Shown here piece after piece: positions 34,211-42,913 of a stretch of 42,913 bases of DNA (the first letter of the stretch is position 1; each line of letters opens with the position of its first letter). The notes under the pieces are model-generated. The model saw only the letters and a program-made list of their open reading frames with translations. It made no database searches and had not been told where the DNA came from. This DNA comes from Oscillochloris sp. ZM17-4 (lineage in GTDB: Bacteria; Chloroflexota; Chloroflexia; Chloroflexales; Chloroflexaceae): positions 8,504 through 51,416 of the forward strand of contig NZ_JAIEWN010000036.1 of assembly GCF_019599295.1 (NCBI RefSeq), given 5' to 3'. The translations under genes were made by a program, and so were the position numbers.

Positions 34211-35087
34211 CGCTCAGCGCCCTCTGCTTCCAGCCGAACTGGTCGGGGTCGGCCGCCCCGCCCAGCGCGATGAACACGCTCTCCACATTCACCCGGTGCT
34301 CCCCACGGTTCTCGGCCTCATTCTTCAGGCGGAGGCCGGCGCAGGCGGCCTTCGCAGCGTCCAGGTTACCGCCGGATGCCAGCGCCGACTCCACCCCGGC
34401 GCGCAGCCTGGCGAGGTAGTCCCTATCCTCGGCGACGCGGGCCGCGATGTCGGCCGGGGTGAGGGCGGGCCTGCCGTGGCCGGGCACCGCCAGGCCGGCC
34501 GGCACGGCGGACAGGCGCTCGATGGTGGCCTCATACTCGGAAAGGCTCTCGTTGATGAAGGGGATCTCACAGTCGCTCAGGGTGTCGGCCGCCCAGAGCC
34601 AGCCCTCATCGGGGCAGAAGATCGCCAGCTGATCGTTGGCGTGGCCGGGGATGTGCATGATCTGCAGCCGCGCCCCGGCAAACTCCAGCTCGCCCACGTC
34701 GCCGATCAGCCGGTCGGGCGTCGGGATGACCAGCGGCGCGGTGCGCTCGTGGCCGTTCTGAGCATCCCAGCGCGCCACCTCACGCAGGATGATCTCCCGG
34801 TCGCGCGCGACCGTCTCCGGGTAGCGGGCCTGGGCCACGATCGGCGCGGGGGGCAGCCGCTCCGGCCCCAGGATATGGTCCCAGTGGCTGTGGGTCAGCA
34901 CGATCATGGCGACGGCTGCCCCGCGCTCGGCTACAAAGGCGGCGATAGCGTCGGTCTCATCCGGGTGCGGCCCCGGGTCGATCAGCAGCGCCCGGCCATC
35001 GCGCAGGAATACCCCGGCGTTATAGTTCATCGAGCGACTCGGGAACACCCACAGGCCGGCGGTGATCTGGGCTGGGCTGGAAGACAT
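34203..35087 (-). CDS. Metallo-beta-lactamase fold hydrolase
   Basis: A 294-residue MBL-fold protein with the metal-binding signature THSHWDH (H66, H68, D70, H71), then HIPGHAND and AADTLSD for the remaining ligands, and VPGHG near the C-terminal end of the domain. A helical tail (about 235-290) follows. The substrate is not evident; glyoxalase-II-like or lactonase-like hydrolysis is possible. It is upstream of, and overlaps, the HprK-like gene on the minus strand. Confidence 0.9.
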   Translation of the reverse strand: MSSSPAQITAGLWVFPSRSMNYNAGVFLRDGRALLIDPGPHPDETDAIAAFVAERGAAVAMIVLTHSHWDHILGPERLPPAPIVAQARYPETVARDREIILREVARWDAQNGHERTAPLVIPTPDRLIGDVGELEFAGARLQIMHIPGHANDQLAIFCPDEGWLWAADTLSDCEIPFINESLSEYEATIERLSAVPAGLAVPGHGRPALTPADIAARVAEDRDYLARLRAGVESALASGGNLDAAKAACAGLRLKNEAENRGEHRVNVESVFIALGGAADPDQFGWKQRALSGG

Positions 35088-35529
35088 TGCTCACCTCATA
35101 CATGCGCCAGATGTCGCGCTGGAAAAGCTCGGCCCACAGCCTACAAGCAGAGTCCGCCACGGCGAGCCAGACGCGGCGTGGAGGCACGGTGCGAAGCACG
35201 GGGAGTTGTGTGTAGCCGATTATACCGACCCGCCCGAGGTTTGTCTATCCGGGCCGCGCGCCCGACAGTGCCGGCTGGCCGCGGGCCTTGTCGCGAGGAC
35301 GCCTCCCCGCCGTTATGTTGCCAGCAGCAACACCGTGTACGGTGAGGGCGTGGGAGAGCTTCGCTCCCCCACAAAAAAACTGATGGTGCTGCGGCGCGGC
35401 TACGCCGCGCCGCAGCACCATCAGTGTATCATGTGCCTGATGGGCACACGCCGTTATGGGAGAGTGTTAGGATTGGCCGCGAGGGCAGTCGCGCTACGCC
35501 GCACATCGACACTCGCCCACCAAGGTGCC
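35088..35529. repeat. Intergenic region with compound hairpin element, copy 2
   Basis: The 3' part has a small hairpin (GAGC-TTC-GCTC near 35357) and a 22-bp perfect hairpin (35379-35400 with 35404-35425, TAC loop). It shares its core and layout with 24953-25044, but its outer nine base pairs differ and are complementary within the copy. The preceding 250 bases show no gene. The MBL (-) and acyltransferase (+) genes diverge from here. Confidence 0.75.
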
Positions 35530-36576
35530 ATGTCAACTCACACACGCGTCGCCCAACCGCGAAGACTCGCCTTCCTCGACACCCTGCGGGCGCTGGCCGT
35601 CCTCGCAGTGATGCTCGCCCATATGCTCAGCGAGGTCTCGCCGAGCTTTGGGCAGTTCCGCTTCAGCATATTCGACTCTGGCAGCTTCGGCGTCACCGTC
35701 TTCTTCATGTGCAGTGGGTTCATCATCCAGCCCTCGATCGAGCACGCGCCGTCGCTGCGTAGCTTCTGGCGACGCCGGATCTACCGGCTCTACCCGCTCT
35801 ACTGGTGCAGCGTGCTCGCCACCGCCGCCGTGATAGCGCTGGGCCTCACTCGGCCTAACCCTCAGATCGCCGCCGCTGCGCCGCTGATCGTGCTGGCGAA
35901 CCTGACGATGCTCCAGAACATGCTCGGCGCCCCGCATCTCCAGATCATCTACTGGTCACTGAGCTTTGAGCTGATCTTCTATCTGATCGTCACCTTCTCT
36001 GTGTTCGCAAAGATCAACCGCTACAGCATAACCATTACCGCCGGGATGATCGGCGCGACCCTGATTGTCGAGGTAGTCGCCCCGCTGCTGGGCGGCCCCA
36101 AGGTGCCGCTGGCGCTCTGTGGGTTCCTGGTGATTATGTTCAGCGGGGTGCTCTTCCACCGCGCCGCCGAGGGCCAGATCAGCACGGGCGCGGCCCTGAG
36201 CCTGGCTGCGCTCGGCCTCGCGGTGAATATCGCCGCAGCACTGGTCGACTCGCTCATGCGCTACAGCGGCTGGTGGGACAACCTCTTTCTGATCAGCGCC
36301 TGGAGTGCCAGCTACGTCGTATTTATCGGGGCCTACGCCCTGCGCGACAGCCCGCTCCTAGCGCTGCCGCCCCTCCAGCTCATCGGCCGCATCAGCTACT
36401 CGATCTACCTGCTGCACCTGCCGATCACCCTGATGATCCCCCCGATCGGCGGGCCAATCATCAGCGTCGCCATCTGGTCGGCGACCACCCTCGGCGTGGC
36501 AACGATCACGTTCAGGGCGATCGAGCAGCCGATGATCAGGCGCGCAAGAGCGTACGACAGGGGCGCTGGCAGGTGA
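35530..36576 (+). CDS. Acyltransferase 3 (OafA/YrhL-type) membrane protein
   Basis: A 348-residue polytopic protein with about ten hydrophobic segments. The opening RLAFLDTLRALAVLAVMLAHM carries the conserved Arg (R20) and His (H31) of acyltransferase-3 enzymes, and FFMCSGFI, RRRIYRLYPLYW and SYSIYLLHLPI are further family blocks. It should transfer an acyl group to a sugar or envelope glycan across the membrane. The ATG at 35530 is chosen from the family N-terminus; it has only a close AAGGTG upstream, and an in-frame ATG at 35431 would add 33 residues. Confidence 0.88.
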   Translation: MSTHTRVAQPRRLAFLDTLRALAVLAVMLAHMLSEVSPSFGQFRFSIFDSGSFGVTVFFMCSGFIIQPSIEHAPSLRSFWRRRIYRLYPLYWCSVLATAAVIALGLTRPNPQIAAAAPLIVLANLTMLQNMLGAPHLQIIYWSLSFELIFYLIVTFSVFAKINRYSITITAGMIGATLIVEVVAPLLGGPKVPLALCGFLVIMFSGVLFHRAAEGQISTGAALSLAALGLAVNIAAALVDSLMRYSGWWDNLFLISAWSASYVVFIGAYALRDSPLLALPPLQLIGRISYSIYLLHLPITLMIPPIGGPIISVAIWSATTLGVATITFRAIEQPMIRRARAYDRGAGR

Positions 36577-36593
36577 TCCGACCCGCGCAGGGG

Positions 36594-36621
36594 TACATCA
36601 TTGAGCGCAGTGTAGTATAAT
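36594..36621 (+). promoter_or_regulatory. Probable promoter of the radical-SAM gene
   Basis: TATAAT at 36616-36621, with a weak -35 (TACATC, 36594-36599) 16 bases upstream. AGTA-N6-TACT forms a small palindrome over the -10. Transcription would start near 36628, about 60 bases before the GTG start. Confidence 0.5.
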
Positions 36622-36688
36622 AGTACTTCCAGACACGAGTATGCCATATCGTGCCCTGCAACGAGCAGACACCGAGTAAATATCCACT

Positions 36689-38293
36689 GTGGAATACCAG
36701 CCAAACGTAAAACATATCACGGGCGAGGGCGGCCTGATCAGCGCCGTCCGGCCCGATAGCATCGCCGCCGAGCTTGGCCTCCAGCCCGGCGACATGATCG
36801 TGTCCGTGGGAAGCCAGCGCCTGCGCGACGTGATCGACTACCGCTTCACCATCGCCGATGAGCGCATCGAGGTGCTGGTGCGCTCGGCCGCCGGCGTCGA
36901 GTCGATCTACGAGATCGAGAAGGACCCCGACGAGGATCTGGGAGTCGACTTCGACGAGCCGCTCTTCGACCGGCTGCGCACCTGCAACAACAAGTGCCCC
37001 TTCTGCTTCCTCACCCAGATGCCGAAGGGCTTCCGCAAGACGCTCTACCTCAAGGACGACGACTACCGCCTGTCCTTCATCTACAACAACTTTGTCACCT
37101 TCACCAACCTGACCGAGGACGACTGGCGGCGCATCGAGGAGCAGCATCTCTCGCCGATGAACATCAGCGTCCACGCCACCGACCCGGCCTGGCGCGCGGT
37201 GATGCTCGGCAAGCGCGATGTGCCCGATGTGCGCGATCAGATCCGCCGCCTCGGCAGCATGGGCATCGCCGTCCACACCCAGATCGTGGCCTGCCCCGGC
37301 GTCAACGACGGCGACGTGCTGCGCCAGAGCATCGAGGATATGGCCGCGCTCTACCCGATCGTCCAGTCGATCGCGGTGGTGCCCGTCGGCCTGACCAAGT
37401 ACCGCTTCGAGGGCAAGGCGCCCAAGTCCATCCGCGCCGCCATCGAGGTCCACGAGACGCCCGAGTGGATCGACACGAACTGGGAGCGGCAGCCTCTCTG
37501 GGAGGAGGCAGGAGGCAGGAAGCAGGAGGAAGAGAAGCGCAGTGCCTCGGGGCAACCGATGATCCTGCTGAGCAACGCACCGGATCCTGCCTCCAGCCAC
37601 CTGCCTCCTGCCTCCGCGCCCCTCCACGACCCGGCCCTGGGCTTCTGCTCGCGGCTGGGCGCGGCCACCGACGTGCCGCTGCGCTGCTACACCGGCGCGG
37701 AGGCCACCGAGGTGCTCGACCTGATCCTCGGCTACAGCCAGCGCTACCAGCGTGAGCACGGGCTGACCCTGGTCTACCCCAGCGATGAGTTCTACATCCT
37801 GGCAGGCCGCGAGACGCCCGCGGCCGACTTCTACGACGATATGCCGCAGTACTCCAACGGCATCGGCATGGTGCGCGACTTCCTGGACGGGTGGGCGAAG
37901 GCCAAGCGGCGCCTGCCGGCGCGCATCCCCCACCCCGCCAGCGTCGCCCTCGTCTGCGGCACCCTCGTCGGCCCGATGATGGAGCAGGTCGCCGCCCGGC
38001 TGAACACGATCGAGGGGCTGAGCGTCCAGGTGCTGCCGGTGGTCAACCAGTTCTTCGGCGAGACGGTGACGGTCAGCGGGCTTCTCACCGCGCAAGATGT
38101 CATCCCGGCCCTGCGGGCGAGCGGCTGCACGCGCGCCATCCTGCCCCGGGTGATGTTCGATTACCAGGGCGCGCGCACGATCGACGAGCAGAGCCCGCAG
38201 CAGATCGCCGAGGCCGCCGGCGTGCCGGTGGCCCTGGCCGGCGACCCGGCCGAGCTCGCGCGCTACGTGCGCGCCCTGGCCCAGGCCCGGTGA
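36689..38293 (+). CDS. PDZ-radical SAM DUF512 protein with repeat-derived insert
   Basis: A 534-residue protein with a GTG start. Residues 1-65 form a PDZ-like domain (ISAVRPDSIAAELGLQPGDMI). A radical-SAM-like domain with C99, C103 and C106 (CNNKCPFCF) follows, with NISVHATDPAWRAVMLGKR and CPGVNDGDVLRQSI, then the DUF512 domain (about 330-480, SDEFYILAG, YSNGIGMVRDF). Function of the family is unknown; it is common in clostridia and Chloroflexota. Residues about 270-310 (EEAGGRKQEEEKRS to SSHLPPASAPLHDP) are low complexity and coincide with an inverted heptamer array (37504-37615), apparently inserted in frame. Confidence 0.88.
   Translation: MEYQPNVKHITGEGGLISAVRPDSIAAELGLQPGDMIVSVGSQRLRDVIDYRFTIADERIEVLVRSAAGVESIYEIEKDPDEDLGVDFDEPLFDRLRTCNNKCPFCFLTQMPKGFRKTLYLKDDDYRLSFIYNNFVTFTNLTEDDWRRIEEQHLSPMNISVHATDPAWRAVMLGKRDVPDVRDQIRRLGSMGIAVHTQIVACPGVNDGDVLRQSIEDMAALYPIVQSIAVVPVGLTKYRFEGKAPKSIRAAIEVHETPEWIDTNWERQPLWEEAGGRKQEEEKRSASGQPMILLSNAPDPASSHLPPASAPLHDPALGFCSRLGAATDVPLRCYTGAEATEVLDLILGYSQRYQREHGLTLVYPSDEFYILAGRETPAADFYDDMPQYSNGIGMVRDFLDGWAKAKRRLPARIPHPASVALVCGTLVGPMMEQVAARLNTIEGLSVQVLPVVNQFFGETVTVSGLLTAQDVIPALRASGCTRAILPRVMFDYQGARTIDEQSPQQIAEAAGVPVALAGDPAELARYVRALAQAR
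37504..37615. repeat. Inverted heptamer array inside the DUF512 gene
   Basis: GGAGGCA-type units run from 37504 to about 37531 and TGCCTCC-type units from 37586 to 37615. The outer 15 bases (37504-37518 and 37601-37615) are perfect reverse complements. The architecture is that of the intergenic elements, but here it is translated in frame. Confidence 0.85.
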
Positions 38294-38297
38294 TGCA

Positions 38298-38371
38298 ATT
38301 GCAGATTGCAGATTGAGAGCGGCGATGAAGAACAGATCAATCTACAATCTGCAATCGAGCGATCTGCAATC
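38298..38371. repeat. Inverted heptamer array (GATTGCA type)
   Basis: Arms 38298-38316 and 38337-38355 match at 18 of 19 positions, followed by a further half-unit near 38361-38371. It starts five bases after the DUF512 stop and precedes the ribosome-binding site of the next gene. The unit is the same as at 28185-28255 and 17-49. Confidence 0.88.
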
Positions 38372-38387
38372 CGACGAGGGGGCACCT

Positions 38388-40064
38388 ATGACTGTCCAGC
38401 AGACCCGGCTCCAGCAGTATGTCGAGGTCATCCAGCAGGCAAACCAGATCGCAGCCAGCACGGAGCTCGACGCCCTGCTCGATAAGATGCTCGGCCTGAT
38501 CATCAGCGTCACCCAGGCCGAGGCGGGAACGCTCTACCTCTACGACGCGGCGACCCACGAGCTGGAGTTTAAGGTGGTGCACGGCAGCGCCGAGAGCGGG
38601 CGGCTGGTCGGGTCGCGCATCAGCGCCGACCGCGGCGTGGCGGGCCAGGCCCTGCGCAGCGCCGGCCCCCTCTTCATCGAAGATGTCGCCAGCGACCCGC
38701 GCTGGGACCGGGCGACCGGCGAGCTGGCCGGCTTGCGCCTGCGCACGATGTACTGCGTCCCGCTCATCCTGCGCGGCCAGCCGGTAGGTGTCGTCCAGGT
38801 CTTCAACCTGCCCATGGACACCTGCGACGACGCCGACGAGCTGGCGCTGATCGAACTGCTCTGCTCGCGGCTGGTGACGGAGGTGGAGAAGACCCGCCTG
38901 CTTGAGGAGTCCCAGCGGCGCGCCAAGCGCCAGCAGGCCCTGGTCGAGATCATCTCAAACCTGACGACCACGCTGGACAGCGACACGCTCCTGAACCGGA
39001 TCATGACCCACGCCTGCGAGCTGCTGGGCGTGGAGGCGACCTCGATCTGGCTGCGCGACGCGCAGAGCGGCGACCTGGTGCTGCACCTGGCCACCGGCGA
39101 GATGCGCGAGCACATGCACGCCAGCCGCGTGCCCAGCGGCCACGGCATTATCGGCCACGTGGTCGACACTGGCGAGACGGTGGTGGTGAACGATGTCACC
39201 AAGGATGATCGCTTCTACCGCAACATCGACGCCCAGAGCGGATTTCAGACCCGGGCCATCCTCTGCGTGCCGATGCGCGCGCCGAAGATTATCCTCAGTG
39301 GCGAGCGCGGCGAGGTGGAGGAGCAGGTGATCGGCGGCGCACAGGCGCTCAACCCCTTCAGCAAGCGCGCCTTCTCGCAGGATGACATCAGCCTGTTCGA
39401 GTCGCTGGCCAGCCAGGCCGCCACGGTCATCCGGCTGGCCAGGCTCTACGAGGAGACGGACAAGCTCTTCACGCGGATCATCGACGCGATCACCGGCGCG
39501 ATCGACCTAAAGGACCCCTACACGCGCGGCCACAGCCAGCGGGTGAGCGACTTCTCGGTGGCGATCGCCCAGGAGCTCGGGCTGCCAAGCCAGGATGTCT
39601 ACCGGGTGCGCATCTCCAGCAAGCTCCACGACGTGGGCAAGATCCGCGTGCCCGACCGCATCCTCAAGAAGCGCAAGGGGCTCACCGAGGCCGAGTTCCG
39701 CCAGATGCGCCAGCACCCCACCTACGGCCTGGAGTTCCTGCGCGAGAACGGCCTGCTCGACCTGGAGCTGCTTGAGAACTCGTGGCAGGCGCTCTCGCAG
39801 CACCACGAGCGGCTCGATGGCCGCGGCTACCCCGCCGGAATCAAGGGCGATGAGATCACGATCTTCGGCCGGATCGTCGCGGTCGCCGATGTGTTCGACG
39901 CGATCACGAGCCACCGCCCCTACCGCCCGGCCCGCACCGCCGAGCAGGCGATCACGATCCTGCGCTCGGCCGCCGGGACGGAGTTCGACCCGGGGTGCGT
40001 CGAGGCGCTGGTGCGCGCCCGCGAGTGTGGGCATATCAAGACCCAGGACGAGCGGGCCGGGTAG
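38388..40064 (+). CDS. GAF-GAF-HD-GYP cyclic-di-GMP phosphodiesterase-type protein
   Basis: A 558-residue cytoplasmic protein: GAF 1 (about 20-165), connecting helix, GAF 2 (about 185-365), signalling helix and HD-GYP domain (about 370-555). The HD-GYP part shows RGHSQRVSDFS, KLHDVGKIRVPD, HPTYGLEFL, QHHERLDGRGYP and VADVFDAITSHRPYR, all metal and signature residues intact. By family it hydrolyses cyclic di-GMP, controlled by ligands of the GAF domains. The ATG at 38388 has GAGGGGG upstream; an earlier ATG would translate through the heptamer repeats. Confidence 0.95.
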   Translation: MTVQQTRLQQYVEVIQQANQIAASTELDALLDKMLGLIISVTQAEAGTLYLYDAATHELEFKVVHGSAESGRLVGSRISADRGVAGQALRSAGPLFIEDVASDPRWDRATGELAGLRLRTMYCVPLILRGQPVGVVQVFNLPMDTCDDADELALIELLCSRLVTEVEKTRLLEESQRRAKRQQALVEIISNLTTTLDSDTLLNRIMTHACELLGVEATSIWLRDAQSGDLVLHLATGEMREHMHASRVPSGHGIIGHVVDTGETVVVNDVTKDDRFYRNIDAQSGFQTRAILCVPMRAPKIILSGERGEVEEQVIGGAQALNPFSKRAFSQDDISLFESLASQAATVIRLARLYEETDKLFTRIIDAITGAIDLKDPYTRGHSQRVSDFSVAIAQELGLPSQDVYRVRISSKLHDVGKIRVPDRILKKRKGLTEAEFRQMRQHPTYGLEFLRENGLLDLELLENSWQALSQHHERLDGRGYPAGIKGDEITIFGRIVAVADVFDAITSHRPYRPARTAEQAITILRSAAGTEFDPGCVEALVRARECGHIKTQDERAG

Positions 40065-40136
40065 GGGCGGCTTCGCCGCCCGTATATTTTTCATATATGC
40101 CTGGTGTGCGGCTTCGCCGCACACCAGGCATATATG
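40065..40136. terminator. Double hairpin between convergent genes
   Basis: GGGCGGC-TTC-GCCGCCC (40065-40081) is followed closely by a T-rich stretch ending TTTTT at 40091, a plausible terminator for the HD-GYP gene. A 21-bp perfect hairpin (40092-40112 with 40116-40136, TTC loop) comes next and precedes the recJ stop on the other strand. Confidence 0.75.
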
Positions 40137-40139
40137 CGA

Positions 40140-41852
40140 TCATGCGCGCCGGAAATCCTTCACGTTCAGCTGGAGCTTGCGCGCGCCGTTCCACTCGTTG
40201 ACCTCCAGGGTGTAGAGGACATCGATCTGCGGGTGGCGGCGCAGGGCGTCGGCCAGGTGGCCCAGGCGGAAGGCGATCGCCTCATAGGGCGCGCCGCCGT
40301 CCTTGCGCAGCACCAGCTTGAGGTGCTGTCCGTCGGCCCCGCGGGGGCGGGCGTCCACCACCTGCACCCCGGCGCTCATCAGGTTCGGCTGGGGGTTGGC
40401 CTGCCCAAACGGCTCCAGCTGAGCCAGGTCGGCCAGCATATCCCAGCTCAGATCGTTCAGGCCCACCTCGGCGTCCACGCGCATGCTCGGCTGGATCATC
40501 TCATCGCTCAGCTGCTCGGCGGCGATCGCCTGGAGCCGCTCGTCCAGCGCGGGGATGTTCTCGTTGGCGATGGTGAAGCCCGCCGCCGCCGAGTGGCCGC
40601 CGAAGCGCTCGAACAGATCGCCGCAGCTGGTGAGCGCGTCAATGATGCTGAACCCCGGCACCGAGCGGGCTGATCCGTGCGAGGTAGGCTCGCCACGCTC
40701 GATCAGCAGCACCGGGCGGCCCCACTCCTCGGCCAGCTTGCCGGCCACCAGGCCGACCACGCCGGCCTGAAAGGCCTCGCCGTCGAGCACCACGACCCGC
40801 CGCTCCGAACGCCCCTCGGCCTCGGCCATAGCCTTGGCCGCCGCCTGCACCTGCTTGGTCAGCTCCTGGCGGGCCCGGTTGGTCTGGTTCAGCTCATCGG
40901 CCAGCGCCTTCGCCTTGGCGTAGCCATCGGCCAGCAGCAGCTCGTAGGCCCGCACGGCGTCGTCCAGCCGGCCGGCGGCGTTGATCCGCGGGCCGAGCAT
41001 AAACCCGATGTCCGAGGAGCTGACCTTGCCCAGGGTCAGGCCGGAGACCTCGACCAGGGCGCGCAGGCCGGGGCGCTGCGTCGCGTTCAGCGCGTCGAGG
41101 CCGGCCTTCACCAGCACGCGGTTCTCGCCATCCAGCGGCCCCATATCCGTCACGGTGCCGAGGGCCACCACATCGAGCAGGTCGCGCCCGCGCAGCTCGC
41201 CGAGGCGCAGGCCGCGCTTGACGAGGGCCTGCACGAGCTTGAAGGCGATGCCGACGCCCACCAGCTGCTTGTAGGGGTAGGCGCAGCCGGGCTGCTTGGG
41301 GTTGACCACGGCGAGGGCGGCGGGCAGCTCCGCGGGCGGGTGGTGGTGGTCGGTGACGATCACATCGAGGCCGAGTGCGTTAGCCTGGGCCACCTCATCC
41401 ACATTGCTGATCCCGCAGTCCACGGTGATCAGCAGGCGCACGCCGTCCTTGGCGAGCTGGCCGACCGCCAGGTTATTCAGGCCGTAGCCCTCGCGGGTGC
41501 GGTGGGGGATGTAGGGCCGGATGTCCCCGCCCATGGCCGTGACCGCCTGGACGAGCAGCGTCACCGCCGTGACCCCGTCGGTGTCGAAGTCGCCGTAGAC
41601 CGCGATCGGCTCACCCTCGGCGATGGCGCGGGCGATGCGGGCGCTGGCCTCGGGCATCCCCTTCATCAGCATCGGGTCGTGCAGGCCGCTGCGGTAGTCG
41701 GCGTCCATAAACTGCTGCACCGCGCCCGGCTCGCGCAGCTGGCGCTGGTAGAGCAGGGTCGCCAGCAGGGGGGTGCGGCCGATACGGCGGGCGAAGTCGG
41801 GCGGGGCGACGGGCATCAGATCCCATCGCTTGCGGCGTGCAGACAGGGGCAT
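40140..41852 (-). CDS. recJ: Single-stranded-DNA exonuclease RecJ
   Basis: A 570-residue DHH-family exonuclease. Motif I GDFDTDG lies at 87-93, motif II LITVDCG at about 141-147, DHH at 168-170 (VTDHHHPP) and the DHHA1 domain carries FERFGGHSAAAGFTI. A C-terminal OB-like domain ends the protein. Normal RecJ length and all metal-binding motifs are present. It degrades single-stranded DNA 5' to 3' in recombination and mismatch repair. The start at 41852 (MPLSARRKRWDL) is chosen by family similarity over the longer frame from 41954. Confidence 0.95.
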   Translation of the reverse strand: MPLSARRKRWDLMPVAPPDFARRIGRTPLLATLLYQRQLREPGAVQQFMDADYRSGLHDPMLMKGMPEASARIARAIAEGEPIAVYGDFDTDGVTAVTLLVQAVTAMGGDIRPYIPHRTREGYGLNNLAVGQLAKDGVRLLITVDCGISNVDEVAQANALGLDVIVTDHHHPPAELPAALAVVNPKQPGCAYPYKQLVGVGIAFKLVQALVKRGLRLGELRGRDLLDVVALGTVTDMGPLDGENRVLVKAGLDALNATQRPGLRALVEVSGLTLGKVSSSDIGFMLGPRINAAGRLDDAVRAYELLLADGYAKAKALADELNQTNRARQELTKQVQAAAKAMAEAEGRSERRVVVLDGEAFQAGVVGLVAGKLAEEWGRPVLLIERGEPTSHGSARSVPGFSIIDALTSCGDLFERFGGHSAAAGFTIANENIPALDERLQAIAAEQLSDEMIQPSMRVDAEVGLNDLSWDMLADLAQLEPFGQANPQPNLMSAGVQVVDARPRGADGQHLKLVLRKDGGAPYEAIAFRLGHLADALRRHPQIDVLYTLEVNEWNGARKLQLNVKDFRRA

Positions 41853-42124
41853 CGCGGATCTCTTCTGGCTATGGCCGGTTTCCGTGCAGGTACCAACGGG
41901 CATTATAGTGCCTCCGGGGGGAGTGTCAACAGCGCCTGAGGCGCGAGGGCTCACGCCTACATATACACCGCCTCACAGTGCGCAAAGTTACCCCGCGCAC
42001 GCAAAGCCCTTGGTGTCCCGCCCCCCCGGTGCCGGCGGGAAGACAAACGAGATGTACAATGATGCGTGGCAGATCCTGAGAGGAAGCCCGTCGCGCGATT
42101 GTCAATTGCAGATAGCACACCCGC
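41853..42124. other. Divergent intergenic region
   Basis: About 270 bases between recJ (-) and the sensor gene (+). CAATTGCAGATAGCA near 42102-42116 looks like a decayed heptamer unit. I see no gene and no strong promoter. Confidence 0.35.
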
Positions 42125-42913
42125 ATGCCTCCCACACGACAGAGCACCTTCGCCCGCCGTCTCACCACTATTCGCGGCCAGCTCATCCTCGGGCTTGGGC
42201 TGATCGTGCTACTGATGCTGATCAGCGCCGTCATCGCCGTCGTCGGCCAGCAGGCGGTGACGCGCCGCATCAACGACACGCTCCAGGAGGTCGCCGATGA
42301 GCGCGACCTTAGCCTCCAGGTGCAGAACGCCTTCCTGATGGCCCGCCAGAGCGAGGGCGAGTTCATCAGCTCCTGGCGTGTGATCGGGCTCGCCGACGCC
42401 CAGCCCCTGATCGCGGCCAACCGCCAGCACCTGGGCGCCGCCCGCGCCTACCTCGATCAGATGGGCGCGCTGCACGGCGTCGACGTCGCGCAGGATCACG
42501 ACTCGCCCCTGCGCGAGGCCTCCACCCGCCTGCGCCCGCTCCTCGACAGCTACGAGCAGACCTTCCAGGCGACGGTCGAGCAGATCAGCCGGCGCAGCGA
42601 TACCGACGGGCTAGAGGCCGACCTGCGGGCCCGACTCAGCCAGATCGACATCAGCACGCAGCGGCTCGCCGACCCAGTGGTGAACGCACTCATCCTCCAG
42701 CTGCGCTCCGACAGCCTGGCCTACCTCTCGACCCAGCGCCAGGAGTTCGCCGACACGGTGCGGCTGCGCCTCAGGCACCTGAGCGACCTGCTGAGCGACT
42801 CCCCCGATGGTGAGCAGATCCTCGCCGACGCCGGGCGCCTCAGCCAGTCCTTCAGCAGCCTAGTCGATCTCGATAGCGACATCGCTCACAATATCGCTAT
42901 CTTCCAGGATCTC
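42125..42913 (+). CDS. Membrane-anchored sensor protein, N-terminal part (runs off window)
   Basis: An open frame of 263 codons with no stop before the window ends. MPPTRQSTFARRLTTIRGQL is followed by a transmembrane helix (about 20-42, LILGLGLIVLLMLISAVIAVV) and a long, charged, helical region with little else, as in four-helix-bundle periplasmic sensors of chemoreceptors and histidine kinases (EVADERDLSLQVQNAFLMARQSEGEF). A second membrane helix and the output domain would lie beyond the window. Whether it is a kinase, cyclase or chemoreceptor cannot be decided. No clear ribosome-binding site precedes the ATG. Confidence 0.75.
   Translation, partial: MPPTRQSTFARRLTTIRGQLILGLGLIVLLMLISAVIAVVGQQAVTRRINDTLQEVADERDLSLQVQNAFLMARQSEGEFISSWRVIGLADAQPLIAANRQHLGAARAYLDQMGALHGVDVAQDHDSPLREASTRLRPLLDSYEQTFQATVEQISRRSDTDGLEADLRARLSQIDISTQRLADPVVNALILQLRSDSLAYLSTQRQEFADTVRLRLRHLSDLLSDSPDGEQILADAGRLSQSFSSLVDLDSDIAHNIAIFQDL

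Noticed and set aside
35062-35529. N-terminal extension of the acyltransferase frame
   Set aside because: It would translate through a perfect hairpin element. The family N-terminus starts at RLAFLDTLRAL, close to the ATG at 35530.

Overview
The window is GC-rich chromosomal DNA that I read as coming from a filamentous Chloroflexota bacterium, probably related to the Chloroflexales. The basis is a red-type form I Rubisco cluster (rbcL-rbcS-cbbX-prk), proteins such as VanW, DUF512 radical-SAM, SPFH pairs and DUF1405, many two-component and GAF-type sensors, and gaps full of short-period repeats. The taxonomic call is inference; there is no rRNA or tRNA gene in the window to anchor it.

Layout. 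1-5600: a secreted clan GH-A-type glycosidase, a GC-rich repeat tract with a 52-bp tandem repeat, a two-gene SPFH/Band-7 operon, and a Phd/VapC-type toxin-antitoxin pair with a clear promoter. 5600-12700: PduO-type cobalamin adenosyltransferase, a hexapeptide acetyltransferase, a DUF1405 membrane protein, an unusual 855-residue fusion (HisKA-like helix, receiver, GAF, alpha/beta hydrolase), a graveyard of gene fragments, a DUF1003 membrane protein and a PAS-STAS stressosome-type protein. 12700-18000: HtrA-type lipoprotein protease, TatA, alpha/beta hydrolase, OmpR/EnvZ-type pair, GNAT. 18000-22070: Calvin-cycle operon on the minus strand, with a CRP/FNR-like palindrome just upstream of its predicted -10 box. 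22070-30600: AAC(6')-Ii-like acetyltransferase, NarL-type kinase/regulator pair with a predicted leaderless start, glycosylasparaginase-type hydrolase, NtrC-type activator, CsbD, and a probable deletion junction joining a truncated VanW gene to the C-terminal half of a HerA-like ATPase. 30600-42913: SDR, alkyltransferase-like DNA repair protein, Uma2 protein with a heptad tail, MBL hydrolase with a degenerate HprK-like partner, acyltransferase 3, DUF512 radical-SAM, GAF-GAF-HD-GYP phosphodiesterase, RecJ, and the start of a membrane sensor.

The most striking non-genic signal is a set of hairpin-forming repeats in the short gaps between genes. Several are tandem 7-base units followed by an exact reverse-complement array. 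The 7-mer differs from site to site, but the period stays at seven and the two arms within a site match, in one case including an internal variant unit. They lie between rbcL and rbcS, between other same-direction genes, and twice inside coding sequence. Other gaps carry 15-24-bp near-perfect hairpins. Two of these share an identical core but have different, internally complementary outer stems.

The genes together describe a sensory-rich cell able to fix CO2. Signalling modules outnumber metabolic genes, and nothing in the window looks like a prophage, plasmid or complete insertion sequence.
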